This document shows, in pieces, positions 19,498 to 28,700 of a stretch of 64,000 nt of DNA. This DNA comes from Acidovorax sp. 106. Lineage in GTDB: Bacteria > Pseudomonadota > Gammaproteobacteria > Burkholderiales > Burkholderiaceae_C. Position 1 is the stretch's first letter. Every line of letters starts with the position of its first letter. Under the pieces are notes generated by a model, which worked only from the letters and a program-made list of their open reading frames with translations, made no database searches and was not told the origin of the DNA. The translations under genes and the position numbers were made by a program. Where the stretch lies: positions 2,116,501 to 2,180,500 of the forward strand of contig NZ_RCCC01000001.1 in the NCBI RefSeq assembly GCF_003663825.1, written 5' to 3'.

Positions 19498-20172
19498 ATG
19501 AGTCTGAGCAACTCCCTGGGGTTGCTGGGTCGCAAGGTGGGCATGATGCGTCTGTTCACTGATGATGGGGACGCAGTGCCTGTCACAGTGGTTGATGTTT
19601 CTAACAACCGTGTTACCCAGATCAAAACCCAAGAGAACGATGGCTACGTGGCCCTGCAGGTCACGTTCGGTTCGCGCAAAGCATCGCGTGTGACCAAGCC
19701 AGAAGCCGGTCACCTTGCCAAGGCAGGTGTGGAAGCCGGTGAAATCATCCAAGAATTCCGCGTGACGGCTGACACCGCTGCCCAGTACCAAGCTGGCGCA
19801 TCTGTGGCTGTAACGTCCGTGTTTTCCGTGGGTCAAAAGGTCGACGTGCAAGGTACTTCGATTGGTAAAGGCTACGCCGGTACCATCAAGCGCCACAACA
19901 TGGCTTCGCAACGTGCTTCGCACGGTAACAGCCGTTCGCACAACGTGCCCGGCTCGATCGGTATGGCACAAGACCCAGGTCGTGTGTTTCCCGGCAAGCG
20001 CATGACTGGCCACCTGGGCGACGTCACCAAGACCACGCAAAACCTCGATGTCATTCGCATCGATGAAGCGCGTCAACTGCTCTTGATCAAGGGCGCTATT
20101 CCGGGCTCCAAGGGTGGGTTCGTGACAGTGCGTCCCGCCGTCAAGGCCAAAGCCTCCAAAGGAGCGAACTAA
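19498..20172 (+). CDS. rplC: 50S ribosomal protein L3
   Basis: A 224-residue protein that starts 50S assembly near the peptidyl-transferase centre. The start [20 protein letters not shown] at 19498 has GGAG 6 bases upstream and is preferred over a GTG at 19477. The glutamine in [20 protein letters not shown] is the site that PrmB methylates in other bacteria. The stop codon overlaps the rplD start by one base (TAATG), which suggests coupled translation. Confidence 0.97.
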   Translation: MSLSNSLGLLGRKVGMMRLFTDDGDAVPVTVVDVSNNRVTQIKTQENDGYVALQVTFGSRKASRVTKPEAGHLAKAGVEAGEIIQEFRVTADTAAQYQAGASVAVTSVFSVGQKVDVQGTSIGKGYAGTIKRHNMASQRASHGNSRSHNVPGSIGMAQDPGRVFPGKRMTGHLGDVTKTTQNLDVIRIDEARQLLLIKGAIPGSKGGFVTVRPAVKAKASKGAN

Positions 20173-20792
20173 TGCAGCTCGAACTCCTGAATGACCAAGG
20201 CCAAGGCGCATCCAAGCTGGATGTTCCCGAAACCGTGTTCGGTCGTGAATACAACGAAGATCTGGTTCACCAGATCGTGGTTGCCTACCAAGCCAACGCC
20301 CGTCAAGGCACTCGCGCTCAAAAAGACCGCGAACAAGTTCGTCACTCGACCAAGAAGCCTTTCAAGCAAAAGGGTACGGGTAACGCACGTGCTGGTATGA
20401 CTTCCTCGCCTCTGTGGCGTGGGGGTGGTCGGATTTTCCCGAACATGCCTGACGAAAACTTCACACAGAAGATCAACAAGAAGATGTACCGCGCTGGCAT
20501 GTCTGCGATTTTGTCGCAGCTCGCTCGCGAAGGCCGTCTGGCTGTGGTCGACTCGCTGAAGCTGGACTCGCCCAAGACCAAGGTTCTGGCCGACAAGTTC
20601 AAGGCGATGAACCTGCAATCGGTGATGGTGATTGCCGATGAAGTGGACGAAAACCTGTACCTGGCCTCGCGCAATCTGGTGAACGTGCTCGTTGTTGAGC
20701 CACGTTATGCCGATCCCGTGTCGCTGGTGCGTTTCAAGAAAGTGCTCGTCACCAAGGGCGCTATCGACAAACTCAAGGAGATGTTCGCATGA
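20172..20792 (+). CDS. rplD: 50S ribosomal protein L4
   Basis: A 206-residue protein lining the exit tunnel; in E. coli it also represses the S10 operon. The tunnel loop region [16 protein letters not shown] and GGGRIFP are present. It overlaps rplC by 1 base and rplW by 4 bases (ATGA), so the three genes are translationally coupled. Length is normal for the family (E. coli 201). No mutation in the loop is apparent that would suggest macrolide resistance. Confidence 0.97.
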   Translation: MQLELLNDQGQGASKLDVPETVFGREYNEDLVHQIVVAYQANARQGTRAQKDREQVRHSTKKPFKQKGTGNARAGMTSSPLWRGGGRIFPNMPDENFTQKINKKMYRAGMSAILSQLAREGRLAVVDSLKLDSPKTKVLADKFKAMNLQSVMVIADEVDENLYLASRNLVNVLVVEPRYADPVSLVRFKKVLVTKGAIDKLKEMFA

Positions 20793-21103
20793 GCACACTC
20801 AAGTTTGACGAAGGTCGTCTGATGCAAGTGCTGGTCGCTCCCATCGTGTCCGAAAAGGCCACCATGGTTGCTGAAAAGTCCAATGCTGTGACGTTCAAGG
20901 TGCTGCAAAACGCTTCCAAGCCAGAAATCAAGGCCGCTGTGGAATTGATGTTCAAGGTTGAGGTCAAGGGCGTTTCCGTGGTGAACACCAAAGGCAAGAC
21001 CAAGCGTTTTGGCAAGACTGTGGGCCGCCGCGACAACGTTCGCAAGGCATACGTCACGCTGCAACCAGGTCAAGAGCTGAACCTCTCTGGGGAGGCTGCG
21101 TAA
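20789..21103 (+). CDS. rplW: 50S ribosomal protein L23
   Basis: A 104-residue protein at the tunnel exit where trigger factor and SRP bind. [11 protein letters not shown] and the [17 protein letters not shown] loop are family features. It begins inside the end of rplD (4-base overlap) and ends 2 bases before rplB. Length is close to E. coli L23 (100). Confidence 0.97.
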   Translation: MSTLKFDEGRLMQVLVAPIVSEKATMVAEKSNAVTFKVLQNASKPEIKAAVELMFKVEVKGVSVVNTKGKTKRFGKTVGRRDNVRKAYVTLQPGQELNLSGEAA

Positions 21104-21105
21104 TC

Positions 21106-21930
21106 ATGGCCGTCATTAAAATGAAACCTACTTCACCCGGCCAACGCGCTGTGGTGAAGGTTACCCGTGACCACCTGTACAAGGGTGAAGCTTACGCCCC
21201 CCTGCTGGAGCCACAATTCCAGAAGGCTGGCCGTAACAACAACGGTCACATCACGACTCGCCACAAGGGCGGTGGTCACAAGCACCACTACCGCGTCGTG
21301 GACTTCAAGCGCAACAAGGACGGCATTGCCGCAAAGGTTGAGCGCATTGAATACGATCCAAACCGTACGGCCCACATCGCTCTGGTGTGCTATGCCGACG
21401 GCGAGCGTCGTTACATCATTGCTCCCCGTGGTCTTGAAGTTGGCGCAACCCTGCACTCCGGTTCGGAAGCCCCGATCCGCGCAGGCAACACGCTGCCTAT
21501 CCGCAACATCCCCGTGGGTTCGACCATCCACTGCATCGAGCTCAAGCCCGGTGCCGGTGCTCAAATCGCTCGCTCGGCAGGTGCTTCGGCAACGCTGCTG
21601 GCCCGTGAAGGCATCTACGCCCAAGTGCGTATGCGTTCCGGCGAAGTGCGCAAGATCCACATCGAATGCCGCGCCACCATTGGTGAAGTGGCTAACGAAG
21701 AGCACAGCCTGCGCCAATTGGGCAAGGCCGGTGTGAAGCGTTGGATGGGTATTCGTCCTACGGTTCGTGGCGTGGCCATGAACCCTGTGGATCACCCTCA
21801 CGGTGGTGGCGAAGGCCGCACCGGCGAAGGCCGTCATGCAGTCGATCCTTGGGGCAATCTGACCAAGGGTTATCGCACCCGTAACAACAAGCGCACACAA
21901 GTCATGATTGTGTCGCGTCGCAAGAAGTAA
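21106..21930 (+). CDS. rplB: 50S ribosomal protein L2
   Basis: A 274-residue protein needed for subunit joining and peptidyl transfer. The conserved segments are [18 protein letters not shown], the SH3-like domain, and the C-terminal [19 protein letters not shown] with the critical histidine. Translation probably continues from rplW, whose stop is 2 bases upstream. Length matches E. coli (273). Confidence 0.98.
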   Translation: MAVIKMKPTSPGQRAVVKVTRDHLYKGEAYAPLLEPQFQKAGRNNNGHITTRHKGGGHKHHYRVVDFKRNKDGIAAKVERIEYDPNRTAHIALVCYADGERRYIIAPRGLEVGATLHSGSEAPIRAGNTLPIRNIPVGSTIHCIELKPGAGAQIARSAGASATLLAREGIYAQVRMRSGEVRKIHIECRATIGEVANEEHSLRQLGKAGVKRWMGIRPTVRGVAMNPVDHPHGGGEGRTGEGRHAVDPWGNLTKGYRTRNNKRTQVMIVSRRKK

Positions 21931-21940
21931 GGGGTAACAG

Positions 21941-22219
21941 ATGACTCGCTCTCTCAAAAAGGGTCCATTTGTTGACCATCACTTGCTGGCCAAGGTTGAA
22001 AAAGCCGTTGCCACCAAGGATAAGAAGCCAGTGAAGACTTGGTCGCGTCGCTCCATGGTTCTGCCCGAGTTCATCGGTCTGACCATTGCCGTGCACAACG
22101 GTAAGCAGCACGTGCCTGTCTACGTCACCGACCAGATGGTGGGCCACAAGCTGGGCGAATTCGCCCTGACGCGCACCTTCAAGGGTCACCCCGCGGACAA
22201 AAAAGTCCAGAAGAAGTAA
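21941..22219 (+). CDS. rpsS: 30S ribosomal protein S19
   Basis: A 92-residue protein of the 30S head. [16 protein letters not shown] is the standard N-terminus, and [17 protein letters not shown] the usual C-terminal part. AAGGGGTAAC precedes the start. It forms a complex with S13 in the ribosome. Ordinary length. Confidence 0.98.
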   Translation: MTRSLKKGPFVDHHLLAKVEKAVATKDKKPVKTWSRRSMVLPEFIGLTIAVHNGKQHVPVYVTDQMVGHKLGEFALTRTFKGHPADKKVQKK

Positions 22220-22228
22220 GGAACGACC

Positions 22229-22561
22229 ATGTCTGAAACACGTGCAGTCCTCCGGGGCGTCCGTCTGTCGGTCGATAAAGGCCGTCTGGTTGCGGACCTG
22301 ATCCGCGGCAAGAAGGTGGACCAGGCTCTGAACATCCTGACATTCACGCAGAAAAAAGCTGCTGGCATCGTCAAGAAGGTTCTGGAATCGGCAATTGCCA
22401 ATGCAGAACACAACGATGGCGCTGACATCGACGAACTGAAGGTCAAGACCATCTACGTCGAACAAGGCACCACGCTCAAGCGCTTCACCGCGCGCGCCAA
22501 AGGCCGCGGCAACCGCATCAGCAAGCCCACGTGCCATGTGTACGTGACGGTTGGTAACTGA
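22229..22561 (+). CDS. rplV: 50S ribosomal protein L22
   Basis: A 110-residue exit-tunnel protein. The sequence [16 protein letters not shown] and the beta-hairpin part [19 protein letters not shown] identify it; the hairpin, the site of macrolide-resistance changes, appears intact. AAGGAAC precedes the start codon. Length equals that of E. coli L22. Confidence 0.98.
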   Translation: MSETRAVLRGVRLSVDKGRLVADLIRGKKVDQALNILTFTQKKAAGIVKKVLESAIANAEHNDGADIDELKVKTIYVEQGTTLKRFTARAKGRGNRISKPTCHVYVTVGN

Positions 22562-22575
22562 GGCCAAGGAAGACT

Positions 22576-23457
22576 ATGGGACAAAAAATCCATCCTACTG
22601 GCTTCCGCCTTGCGGTCAGCCGCAACTGGTCCAGCCGCTGGTACGCGAGCAACCGTGACTTCGCCGGCATGCTGGCCGAAGACATCAAGGTTCGCGAATA
22701 CCTGAAGGCCAAGCTGAAGAACGCCGCCGTTTCGCGCATCCTGATCGAGCGTCCTGCCAAGAACGCACGCATCACCATTTACTCGGCTCGTCCTGGTGTG
22801 GTGATCGGCAAGAAGGGCGAAGACATTGAGAACCTGAAGAAGGAACTCGCGATCCGTCTGGGCGTGCCTGTCGCAGTGAACATCGAAGAAGTGCGCAAGC
22901 CTGAAATCGATGCCAAGCTGATCGCAGACAGCATCACGCAACAGCTCGAAAAGCGGATCATGTTCCGTCGTGCCATGAAGCGCGCCATGCAAAACGCCAT
23001 GCGTCTGGGTGCCCAAGGCATCAAGATCATGTCGTCTGGCCGTCTGAACGGTATCGAAATCGCCCGTACCGAGTGGTACCGCGAAGGCCGTGTGCCACTG
23101 CACACCCTGCGCGCTGATATCGACTACGGCACTTCTGAAGCCAAGACCACCTACGGTGTGATCGGCGTCAAGGTCTGGGTCTACAAGGGTGACACACTGG
23201 GTCGCAACGATCTGCCAGCCGTGGAAACTCCACGTCCGGAAGAAGAGCGTCGCCCACGTGGCCCACGCCGTGATGGCCGCCCAGGTGGCGACCGTGCCGG
23301 TGCAGGTCGCGGTCCTCGCCGTCCCGTGGGCGCCAATGTGGCCCCTGCTGATGGCAGCGACAAGCCCGCCGGTGCCGGTGGCGCTGATGCAACCGCCGTT
23401 AAGCGCGTTCGTAAAGCTGACGCGCCCGCTACAGCAGCGGACGGCAAAGGAGAATAA
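22576..23457 (+). CDS. rpsC: 30S ribosomal protein S3 with extended C-terminus
   Basis: A 293-residue protein of the mRNA entry site. The KH domain has the [14 protein letters not shown] loop and the C-terminal domain ends around residue 215 ([11 protein letters not shown]). After it comes a tail of about 75 residues rich in Arg, Gly, Pro and Ala (for example [20 protein letters not shown]), which makes the protein about 60 residues longer than E. coli S3 (233). The tail is low complexity, basic at first and Ala-rich later, and codon use stays as in the core. Its function is unknown. Confidence 0.97.
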   Translation: MGQKIHPTGFRLAVSRNWSSRWYASNRDFAGMLAEDIKVREYLKAKLKNAAVSRILIERPAKNARITIYSARPGVVIGKKGEDIENLKKELAIRLGVPVAVNIEEVRKPEIDAKLIADSITQQLEKRIMFRRAMKRAMQNAMRLGAQGIKIMSSGRLNGIEIARTEWYREGRVPLHTLRADIDYGTSEAKTTYGVIGVKVWVYKGDTLGRNDLPAVETPRPEEERRPRGPRRDGRPGGDRAGAGRGPRRPVGANVAPADGSDKPAGAGGADATAVKRVRKADAPATAADGKGE

Positions 23458-23459
23458 AG

Positions 23460-23876
23460 ATGCTGCAACCTGCTCGCCGCAAATACCGCAAGGAGCAAAA
23501 AGGCCGTAACACTGGTGTCGCAACTCGGGGTGCCTCCGTTGCGTTCGGTGATTTCGGTCTGAAGTGCACCGATCGTGGCCGTCTGACGGCCCGCCAGATC
23601 GAAGCTGCACGCCGTGCGATTTCTCGTCACGTCAAGCGTGGCGGCCGTATCTGGATCCGCGTGTTCCCGGACAAGCCAATCTCTACCAAGCCCGCAGAAG
23701 TGCGTATGGGTAACGGTAAGGGCAACCCCGAGTACTACGTGGCCGAAATCCAGCCCGGTAAGATCGTGTTCGAAATCGTCGGTGTGCCTGAAGAACTGGC
23801 CCGCGAAGCGTTCCGCCTGGCTGCCGCCAAGCTGCCGCTGCGCACCACGTTCGTCAGCCGTCACATTGGTTCGTAA
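23460..23876 (+). CDS. rplP: 50S ribosomal protein L16
   Basis: A 138-residue protein near the A-site t[20 protein letters not shown] and the motif [18 protein letters not shown] are characteristic; the latter part contains the arginine region modified by YcfD in some bacteria. The gene starts 2 bases after the rpsC stop, indicating coupling. Length is normal (E. coli 136). Confidence 0.98.
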   Translation: MLQPARRKYRKEQKGRNTGVATRGASVAFGDFGLKCTDRGRLTARQIEAARRAISRHVKRGGRIWIRVFPDKPISTKPAEVRMGNGKGNPEYYVAEIQPGKIVFEIVGVPEELAREAFRLAAAKLPLRTTFVSRHIGS

Positions 23877-23892
23877 TTCAGGAGAACAAGCA

Positions 23893-24087
23893 ATGAAGAC
23901 TACTGAACTGCGCCAAAAAGACGTCGCCGGTATCGAAGCCGAAATCAAGTCCTTGCAAAAGGCCCATTTCGGTCTGCGTATGCAGAAGGCTACACAGCAG
24001 TTGGCAAACACCAACACGCTGCGTACCACCCGCCGCGATATCGCCCGTGCCAAGACCATTCTTGCTGAAAAGCAAGCCGCCAAGTAA
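23893..24087 (+). CDS. rpmC: 50S ribosomal protein L29
   Basis: A 64-residue helical protein at the tunnel exit, next to L23. [18 protein letters not shown] and the C-terminal [14 protein letters not shown] are typical. AGGAG lies 9 bases upstream of the ATG at 23893. Length equals the family norm of 63-65. Confidence 0.97.
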   Translation: MKTTELRQKDVAGIEAEIKSLQKAHFGLRMQKATQQLANTNTLRTTRRDIARAKTILAEKQAAK

Positions 24088-24096
24088 GGAGCCCAC

Positions 24097-24366
24097 ATGA
24101 CGGAACCTAAAAAATCCCTCAAGCGCACCTTGATTGGCAAGGTGGTCAGCGACAAGCGTCAAAAGACTGTGACTGTGCTGGTGGAGCGTCGTGTGAAGCA
24201 CGAGCTCTACGGCAAGATCGTTGCAAAGTCGAGCAAGTACCACGCCCATGATGAAAAGGGTGAGTACAAGCTGGGCGATATGATCGAAATCACGGAAAGC
24301 CGTCCGCTGTCCAAGACCAAGAACTGGGTTGCTACCCGCTTGGTTCAAAAGGCTGGTCTGCTGTAA
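24097..24366 (+). CDS. rpsQ: 30S ribosomal protein S17
   Basis: An 89-residue protein binding the 5' domain of 16S r[23 protein letters not shown] and the [15 protein letters not shown] segment are conserved. AAGGAG lies 7 bases upstream. This is the last gene of the S10-type cluster here: rplN and the spc genes, which directly follow in E. coli, are absent, and a strong terminator follows. Confidence 0.98.
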   Translation: MTEPKKSLKRTLIGKVVSDKRQKTVTVLVERRVKHELYGKIVAKSSKYHAHDEKGEYKLGDMIEITESRPLSKTKNWVATRLVQKAGLL

Positions 24367-24398
24367 GCCCTAAAGGCTCAAGGCTCCAAAGCCCTTTC

Positions 24399-24432
24399 AA
24401 AACGGCCCACAATGTGGGCCGTTTTGCTTTTT
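24399..24432 (+). terminator. Intrinsic terminator of the S10-type cluster
   Basis: AAAACGGCCCAC (24399-24410) pairs perfectly with GTGGGCCGTTTT (24414-24425) around a 3-base loop and is followed by GCTTTTT. It marks the end of the ribosomal protein transcript after rpsQ. Confidence 0.92.
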
Positions 24433-24478
24433 GGGGCCGCTTTCGAGGCCCCGGCGATTCGCTCAAGGAGAAGATGCA

Positions 24479-24985
24479 ATGATCAAAATTGGTGACACCC
24501 TGCCTGCAACAACGCTGATGGAATACTCGGAAGTGGAAGGCGAAGGCTGCAGCATCGGCCCGAACCCCGTGTCGGTGGACAAGGCCACTGCGGGCAAGAC
24601 CATTGCCCTGTTTGCCTTGCCCGGTGCATTCACCCCCACCTGCTCTGCCAAGCATGTGCCTGGTTACCTGGAAAAGGCGCAAGAGTTCAAGGCGGCTGGC
24701 GTGGATGAAATCTGGTGCCTGAGCGTGAACGACGCCTTTGTGATGGGTGCCTGGGCGCGTGACCAGAAGACCGAAGGCAAGGTGCGCATGCTGGCCGATG
24801 GCGATGCTGCCTTTGCCAAGGCCACGGGCCTCACGCTGGATCTGACGGGCAAGGGCCTGGGCCTGCGCAGCAACCGCTATTCGATGCTGGTGCGCGACGG
24901 CAAGGTGGTGACCTTGAACGTGGAAGGCCCCGGCAAATTTGAGGTCAGCGACGCTGGCACTTTGCTGGCACAGGCCAAGGCCTAA
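24479..24985 (+). CDS. Peroxiredoxin (Prx5-like)
   Basis: A 168-residue cytosolic thiol peroxidase that reduces hydrogen peroxide and organic peroxides. The peroxidatic cysteine is in PGAFTPTCSAKHVPGY (about residue 49), within the TxxC motif; the catalytic arginine is in LGLRSNRYSMLV. Two other cysteines (EGCSIG, IWCLSV) could serve as resolving residues, though Prx5-type enzymes often rely on glutathione or glutaredoxin. AAGGAG lies 8 bases upstream of the ATG at 24479. It comes directly after the ribosomal terminator, so it should have its own promoter. Confidence 0.93.
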   Translation: MIKIGDTLPATTLMEYSEVEGEGCSIGPNPVSVDKATAGKTIALFALPGAFTPTCSAKHVPGYLEKAQEFKAAGVDEIWCLSVNDAFVMGAWARDQKTEGKVRMLADGDAAFAKATGLTLDLTGKGLGLRSNRYSMLVRDGKVVTLNVEGPGKFEVSDAGTLLAQAKA

Positions 24986-25116
24986 GCATGCACTCACCTC
25001 TCATGCTGCGCGCGGAGAGGTCGGGGTCGCCCTGCTGCAAGATCGGGGTGGGTGCAATGCCTGCCCTTTTGAACAGATTCTTCGGCAAAGGCCCAGGCAT
25101 CGGCCTCTCGGCTGTT

Positions 25117-25163
25117 TGCTATTAAAAATATAGCTGCTAGCGCTTGTTCATCAAGCGCTAGCG
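25117..25163 (-). repeat. Double-hairpin repeat, family 1 (reverse copy)
   Basis: TGCTATTAAAAATATAGC, then AGCGCTTG-TTCAT-CAAGCGCT. Compared with the other copies, the closing pair A-T of the large stem is G-C here, a change on both arms that keeps the pairing. It lies between the convergent peroxiredoxin and GNAT genes and could separate their transcripts. Confidence 0.85.
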
Positions 25164-25202
25164 CCCAATTTCCTTGCAATTCTGCCATTCCATTCACCAC
25201 CA

Positions 25203-25694
25203 TTAGTCAATATCGACCTTGAGGTAGTGCGCCCCTGCAATGGGGTTGTGATAGTAGGGTGGGATCTCTTGAAAGCCCAGGTCGGTGTACAGCGCTCGTG
25301 CGGATTCCATCTCGTCCAGCGTGTCGAGCAGCACGCAGGCATAACCGGCACGGCGGGCGGCATCCAGGCTGGCTTCGGCCAGTTCGCGGCCCAGGCCAAA
25401 GCCCCGAAAGGCTTTGCGCACGTACAGACGCTTCATCTCGCTGGCGTTGGGGTAATCGGTGCCGTCCATGGGGCGCAGTGCGCAGCAGCCCGCCACAGCA
25501 CCGTCGACCAGGGCCAGCAAGAGTTGGCCCCGGGGTGGTGCATAGTCTCCTGGCAACTGGGCCAGCTCGTCTTCGAAGTTCTGGAAGCACAGATCGATGC
25601 CCAGGCTCTGGGCGTACTCTCGAAATATCTCCCGAACGGCCTCCATCTCCTGCGCGCAAGAGGGTGTGACCAGGGTCACGGTGGGCTTTTCCAC
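25203..25694 (-). CDS. GNAT family N-acetyltransferase
   Basis: A protein of about 163 residues with the GNAT fold. Acetyl-CoA binding motif A reads RLYVRKAFRGFGLGRELA (Q/RxxGxG/A variant FRGFGLG), preceded by a substrate-side strand LLLALVDGAVAGCCALRPM and followed by YTDLGFQEIPPYYHNPIAG, typical of a small group of GNATs in Burkholderiales. The substrate is unknown. The start is uncertain: I chose a GTG at 25694 because the frame further upstream, open to 25835, reads like non-coding sequence and would overlap the cytochrome gene. It is downstream of the cytochrome b561 gene on the same strand. Confidence 0.75.
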   Translation of the reverse strand: MEKPTVTLVTPSCAQEMEAVREIFREYAQSLGIDLCFQNFEDELAQLPGDYAPPRGQLLLALVDGAVAGCCALRPMDGTDYPNASEMKRLYVRKAFRGFGLGRELAEASLDAARRAGYACVLLDTLDEMESARALYTDLGFQEIPPYYHNPIAGAHYLKVDID

Positions 25695-25807
25695 AATGCT
25701 CGGCAACGGTTGTATCGGAAGGTGCAGTGTAGCGGCTCCCCATCGGGGGCCCTGAAGACGCGTCAAGGCTGCACTGCGCTGCGCCCAACGTGCTTTCTGT
25801 GTTGTAG

Positions 25808-26476
25808 TTAGCTGCCCAGGCTGGACACCCACCATGCCAGGGCCGCACAGGCACCCGCAAGGGCGACGGCCAGTGCGCGGGTGCCCAGGCTGTCCCGGCT
25901 TGGCGGGACGGCTTCGGGCAGTTGCTTGTCACCTTGCACCATGGGGCTGATGATGCGCTCCTTGCGGACCAGCGCGTAAAACACAATCGCCAGCAAGTGC
26001 AGCGCTACCAGACCCAGCAGCAGGTATTGCCCCACCTCTTTGTGGTAAGTGGTGAACTGCGAGACGATTTCGCCCGAAACAAAGCGCGTCAGTGGGCCTG
26101 CGAAGGCGATTTCGTCGTCGGTGAACAAGCCGCTGCTGACCTGGGCTGCTGTCACGCCCAGCAGCGCCAGCACCGACAACGCGCCCAGCGGGTTGTGCCC
26201 GGCCTTGTCTTGGGGGCGGGCGTTGCCCCGCAGGTAGTTCAGCAGCCGTGCGGGCGTGGGCACAAATGACGCAAAGCGCGACCAGCGCCCGCCCACCAGG
26301 CCCCACACCAGCCGGAAGGCGACCAGCGCCAGCACCACATAGCCCAGCCGGAAATGCCAGACCATGGCGTTGCCACCCACTTTGGCGGTGACGACCAGGC
26401 CCACGATGCTGCCGGCCAGCAGCCAGTGGAACAGGCGGGTGGGCAAATCCCAGATGCGGACGGTGTGCTGCGGCAT
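25808..26476 (-). CDS. Cytochrome b561-type di-haem membrane protein
   Basis: A 222-residue inner-membrane cytochrome b. Haem-ligand histidines are seen in LPTRLFHWLLAG, MVWHFRLGYV, TYHKEVGQYLLLGLVALHLLA, with four main helices plus a C-terminal helix (ALAVALAGACAALAWW). Such proteins pass electrons between the quinone pool and soluble c-type cytochromes. It is divergent from the cytochrome c' gene (205 bases between the starts), and this pair is commonly found together, so the cytochrome c' is a likely partner. The start ATG at 26476 (MPQHTVRIWDLP) fits the family well. Confidence 0.88.
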   Translation of the reverse strand: MPQHTVRIWDLPTRLFHWLLAGSIVGLVVTAKVGGNAMVWHFRLGYVVLALVAFRLVWGLVGGRWSRFASFVPTPARLLNYLRGNARPQDKAGHNPLGALSVLALLGVTAAQVSSGLFTDDEIAFAGPLTRFVSGEIVSQFTTYHKEVGQYLLLGLVALHLLAIVFYALVRKERIISPMVQGDKQLPEAVPPSRDSLGTRALAVALAGACAALAWWVSSLGS

Positions 26477-26681
26477 GAAAACTCCGTGAGCGTTTTTGTG
26501 AGACTGGCATTGTGCGACAGGTAGGCCGGGTCGATGGGCGCTCCGGTTCTGCCAGCGATCGGCAAAAAAAGATGGCTCAGGGCATACTGCGCCTGGGCTC
26601 CAGGGCCTGTGGGTACGCACCTCTGCAAACCCCACGGGTCGCTTTGCGGCGCCCAGCCACCCCATTACAAAGGAAGTCCCC

Positions 26682-27137
26682 ATGAAGAAACTTGCTGCAT
26701 TTGCTCTGGCCGCCGCTGCGGTCACTTTGTCGGCCCCAGCCTCGGCCGAGTTTGCCAAGGCCGAAGACGCCATCAAATACCGCCAAAGTGCTTTTGTCGT
26801 GATGGCCCAGCATTTCTCCCGCATTGGTGCCATGGCCAACGGCAAGGCGCCGTTTGACGCCAAGGCTGCGCAAGAGAGTGCAGACATCGTGGCCGTGATG
26901 TCCAAGCTGCCATGGGAAGCCTTTGGCGCAGGCACGGACAAGGGCGCTCCCACCAAGGCGCTGCCTGCCGTGTGGGCGGAGCAGGCCAAGTTCAAGGATC
27001 ACTCGGACAAGCTGCAGGCAGAGGCCACCAAGCTGGCCGCAGCGGCCAAAACCGGCAACCTCGACAACGTGAAGACCGCCTTTGGCGCGACGGCAGGCAC
27101 CTGCAAGGCCTGCCATGACAACTTCCGCTCGAAATAA
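26682..27137 (+). CDS. Cytochrome c'
   Basis: A 151-residue periplasmic haem protein. A signal peptide (residues 1-22, ending ASA|EFAKAED) is followed by a four-helix bundle, with the haem-binding motif CKACH close to the C-terminus, the hallmark of class II cytochromes c. Known cytochromes c' bind NO and CO and may protect against nitrosative stress. AAGGAAG lies 6 bases upstream of the start. It is divergent from the cytochrome b561 gene, its probable electron donor or acceptor. Confidence 0.92.
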   Translation: MKKLAAFALAAAAVTLSAPASAEFAKAEDAIKYRQSAFVVMAQHFSRIGAMANGKAPFDAKAAQESADIVAVMSKLPWEAFGAGTDKGAPTKALPAVWAEQAKFKDHSDKLQAEATKLAAAAKTGNLDNVKTAFGATAGTCKACHDNFRSK

Positions 27138-27147
27138 GGACAACCGC

Positions 27148-27246
27148 CCTGAGCGGCTTCGCCGCATTCCCCTTCTCTCGAATCGCTGAGCGATTCGGGA
27201 AGGAGGACGACGCCAGCGCGGCGGGGTGGCCCTTGCGCGGCGTCCC
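27148..27246 (+). repeat. Intergenic hairpin repeat, family 2 (copy 2)
   Basis: Opposite orientation to the copy at 1.5 kb. It contains GCGGC-TT-C-GCCGC (a compact hairpin) and a longer stem around TCTCGAATCGCTGAGCGATTCGGGA, followed by the GCGGGGTGGCCCTTGCGCGG block found reversed in the first copy. It follows the cytochrome c' gene closely. Confidence 0.6.
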
Positions 27247-27317
27247 ATGGCTTGCGGCGTGCCTGGGCATGGATTGGTGAAGCAGTATTCCAGCCAGTCA
27301 GTGCCGAGGACAGAAAC

Positions 27318-27352
27318 GCAAAAGGCCGATTTCATTGAAATCGGCCTTTTGC
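27318..27352. terminator. Bidirectional intrinsic terminator
   Basis: GCAAAAGGCCGATTTC (27318-27333) pairs perfectly with GAAATCGGCCTTTTGC (27337-27352) around a 3-base loop. The A- and T-rich ends make it work on both strands, ending the cytochrome c' transcript and the convergent thioredoxin-like gene. Confidence 0.92.
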
Positions 27353-27371
27353 ATTTGAGGGGCTGGGCTGC

Positions 27372-27875
27372 TCAGGTCTCTGCCAGCAATTTTTCAATCA
27401 GCTGATGCAGCGCGGGGAAGTCGGGCGCCCCCACATAGCTTTTCACGATCTCGCCGCGCTTGTTCACCAGGTAGGTGGTGGGGGTCAGGCGCACGTCACC
27501 CCAGGCCTTGGCCACAGCGCCGGTGTTGTCGATGGCGACCTTGAAGGGAAGCTTGCGCGTTTCGGCAAAGTTGACCACGTAGCTGGGCGGGTCGTAGCTC
27601 ATGGCCACGGCCATGGTTTCAAAACCCTGGGTGGCGTATTTCTTGTGGGTGGCAATGATCTCGGGCATTTCGGCCACGCAGGTCGTGCAGCTGGTGGCCC
27701 AGAAGTTGACCAGCGTGACTTTGCCGCGCAGATCGGCGGTGGACTGGCGTGAGCCATCGAGCAGCACAAACGTGCTCTCCGGAGCGGCCGAGCGGCCCGT
27801 GTCCAGGTATACGTAGGCGCCGATGCCTGCAAACGCCACCACGGCCAAGCCGCCCAACCAATGTTTGATACCCAT
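27372..27875 (-). CDS. TlpA-like membrane-anchored thioredoxin
   Basis: A 167-residue thiol-disulfide protein facing the periplasm. An uncleaved N-terminal anchor (about residues 5-25, LGGLAVVAFAGIGAYVYL) is followed by a thioredoxin fold with the active-site CxxC in FWATSCTTCVAEMPE and the cis-proline in RLTPTTYLVNKRG. TlpA/ResA proteins keep haem-binding or copper-site cysteines reduced during cytochrome assembly. Cytochrome genes nearby are consistent with that. The CTTC active site differs from the usual CPPC/CxPC, which suggests a shifted redox potential. Confidence 0.9.
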   Translation of the reverse strand: MGIKHWLGGLAVVAFAGIGAYVYLDTGRSAAPESTFVLLDGSRQSTADLRGKVTLVNFWATSCTTCVAEMPEIIATHKKYATQGFETMAVAMSYDPPSYVVNFAETRKLPFKVAIDNTGAVAKAWGDVRLTPTTYLVNKRGEIVKSYVGAPDFPALHQLIEKLLAET

Positions 27876-28124
27876 GATGTCCTCGTATGCGCAAACCCGC
27901 AGCCGCTCAACGGCGGCTCCGGGCTACGATGTGCGACGCGCTGCGCCGCAGCGTGCCGTTGATTGTCCTTGATTCACCCCATGGGGCGTCATAGGTGGTG
28001 CCTTGAAACTTGACACAAGGCAAGGTCGTTCCACCCACTGCTGCAGTCATGCAGCCGAAGTGGGAGTCAGCGGTTGCATAAAAGTTCTGCCGTGCGCAAC
28101 GCTGGCGCTGCTGATAATGGCCCT

Positions 28125-28700
28125 ATGAAACGACCATGGACCGCAATGAGGAGCCACGCGCGCTGCTGGTTAGTGCTGGGGGCGGCCCTGGGGCTGCAGG
28201 CCTGCAGCCCAGCTTTGAACTGGCGCAGTGTGCCGGTGCCCGAAGCGGCGTTGCAGGCAATGCTCCCTTGTAAGCCTGAGCAGGCGACGCGCACGGTTGA
28301 GCTGGCTGGGACGCCTTTGGCGATGTCCATGCTGGGGTGTGATGCCGACGGCGCTACGTTTGCGGTGTCGTACGTCCGTTTGGCCGACCCTTCGCAGGTG
28401 GGGCGGGCACTGGAGCATTGGCAGGCGGCCACCCTGGCTCGCATGGGTGTACCTGCTTCGGTGCCGGGTTCTGCCCCTGCCCCCCAGCCCTTTGTGCCCC
28501 CCGGTGCTCTGGCCGTGCCGCAAGCGGTGCGCACCACAGTGCAGGGGCGCAGGCCCGACGGCACCGCCGTCGCGGCCCAGGCGGTATGGTTTGCGCGTGC
28601 GGTGGGCGGCGAGGTGCTGGTCTACCACGCCGTGGTGCTGTCGCCCAAGCCGCAGCCTGCGGTGGCCGACATCTTTTTTGCAGGCCTAGAGCTGAAGTGA
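28125..28700 (+). CDS. Putative lipoprotein of unknown function
   Basis: A 191-residue protein that I do not recognise. The N-terminus has a basic start, a hydrophobic stretch and a lipobox LQAC (cysteine at about residue 27), so it should be lipid-anchored in the cell envelope. Two further cysteines (LPCKPEQ and LGCDADG) may form a disulfide. The body has a Pro/Ala-rich linker (PASVPGSAPAPQPFVPPG) in the middle. The stop codon overlaps the GTG start of the MFS transporter (GTGA), so the two are translationally coupled. ATG at 28125 and at 28146 are both possible starts. Confidence 0.7.
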   Translation: MKRPWTAMRSHARCWLVLGAALGLQACSPALNWRSVPVPEAALQAMLPCKPEQATRTVELAGTPLAMSMLGCDADGATFAVSYVRLADPSQVGRALEHWQAATLARMGVPASVPGSAPAPQPFVPPGALAVPQAVRTTVQGRRPDGTAVAAQAVWFARAVGGEVLVYHAVVLSPKPQPAVADIFFAGLELK

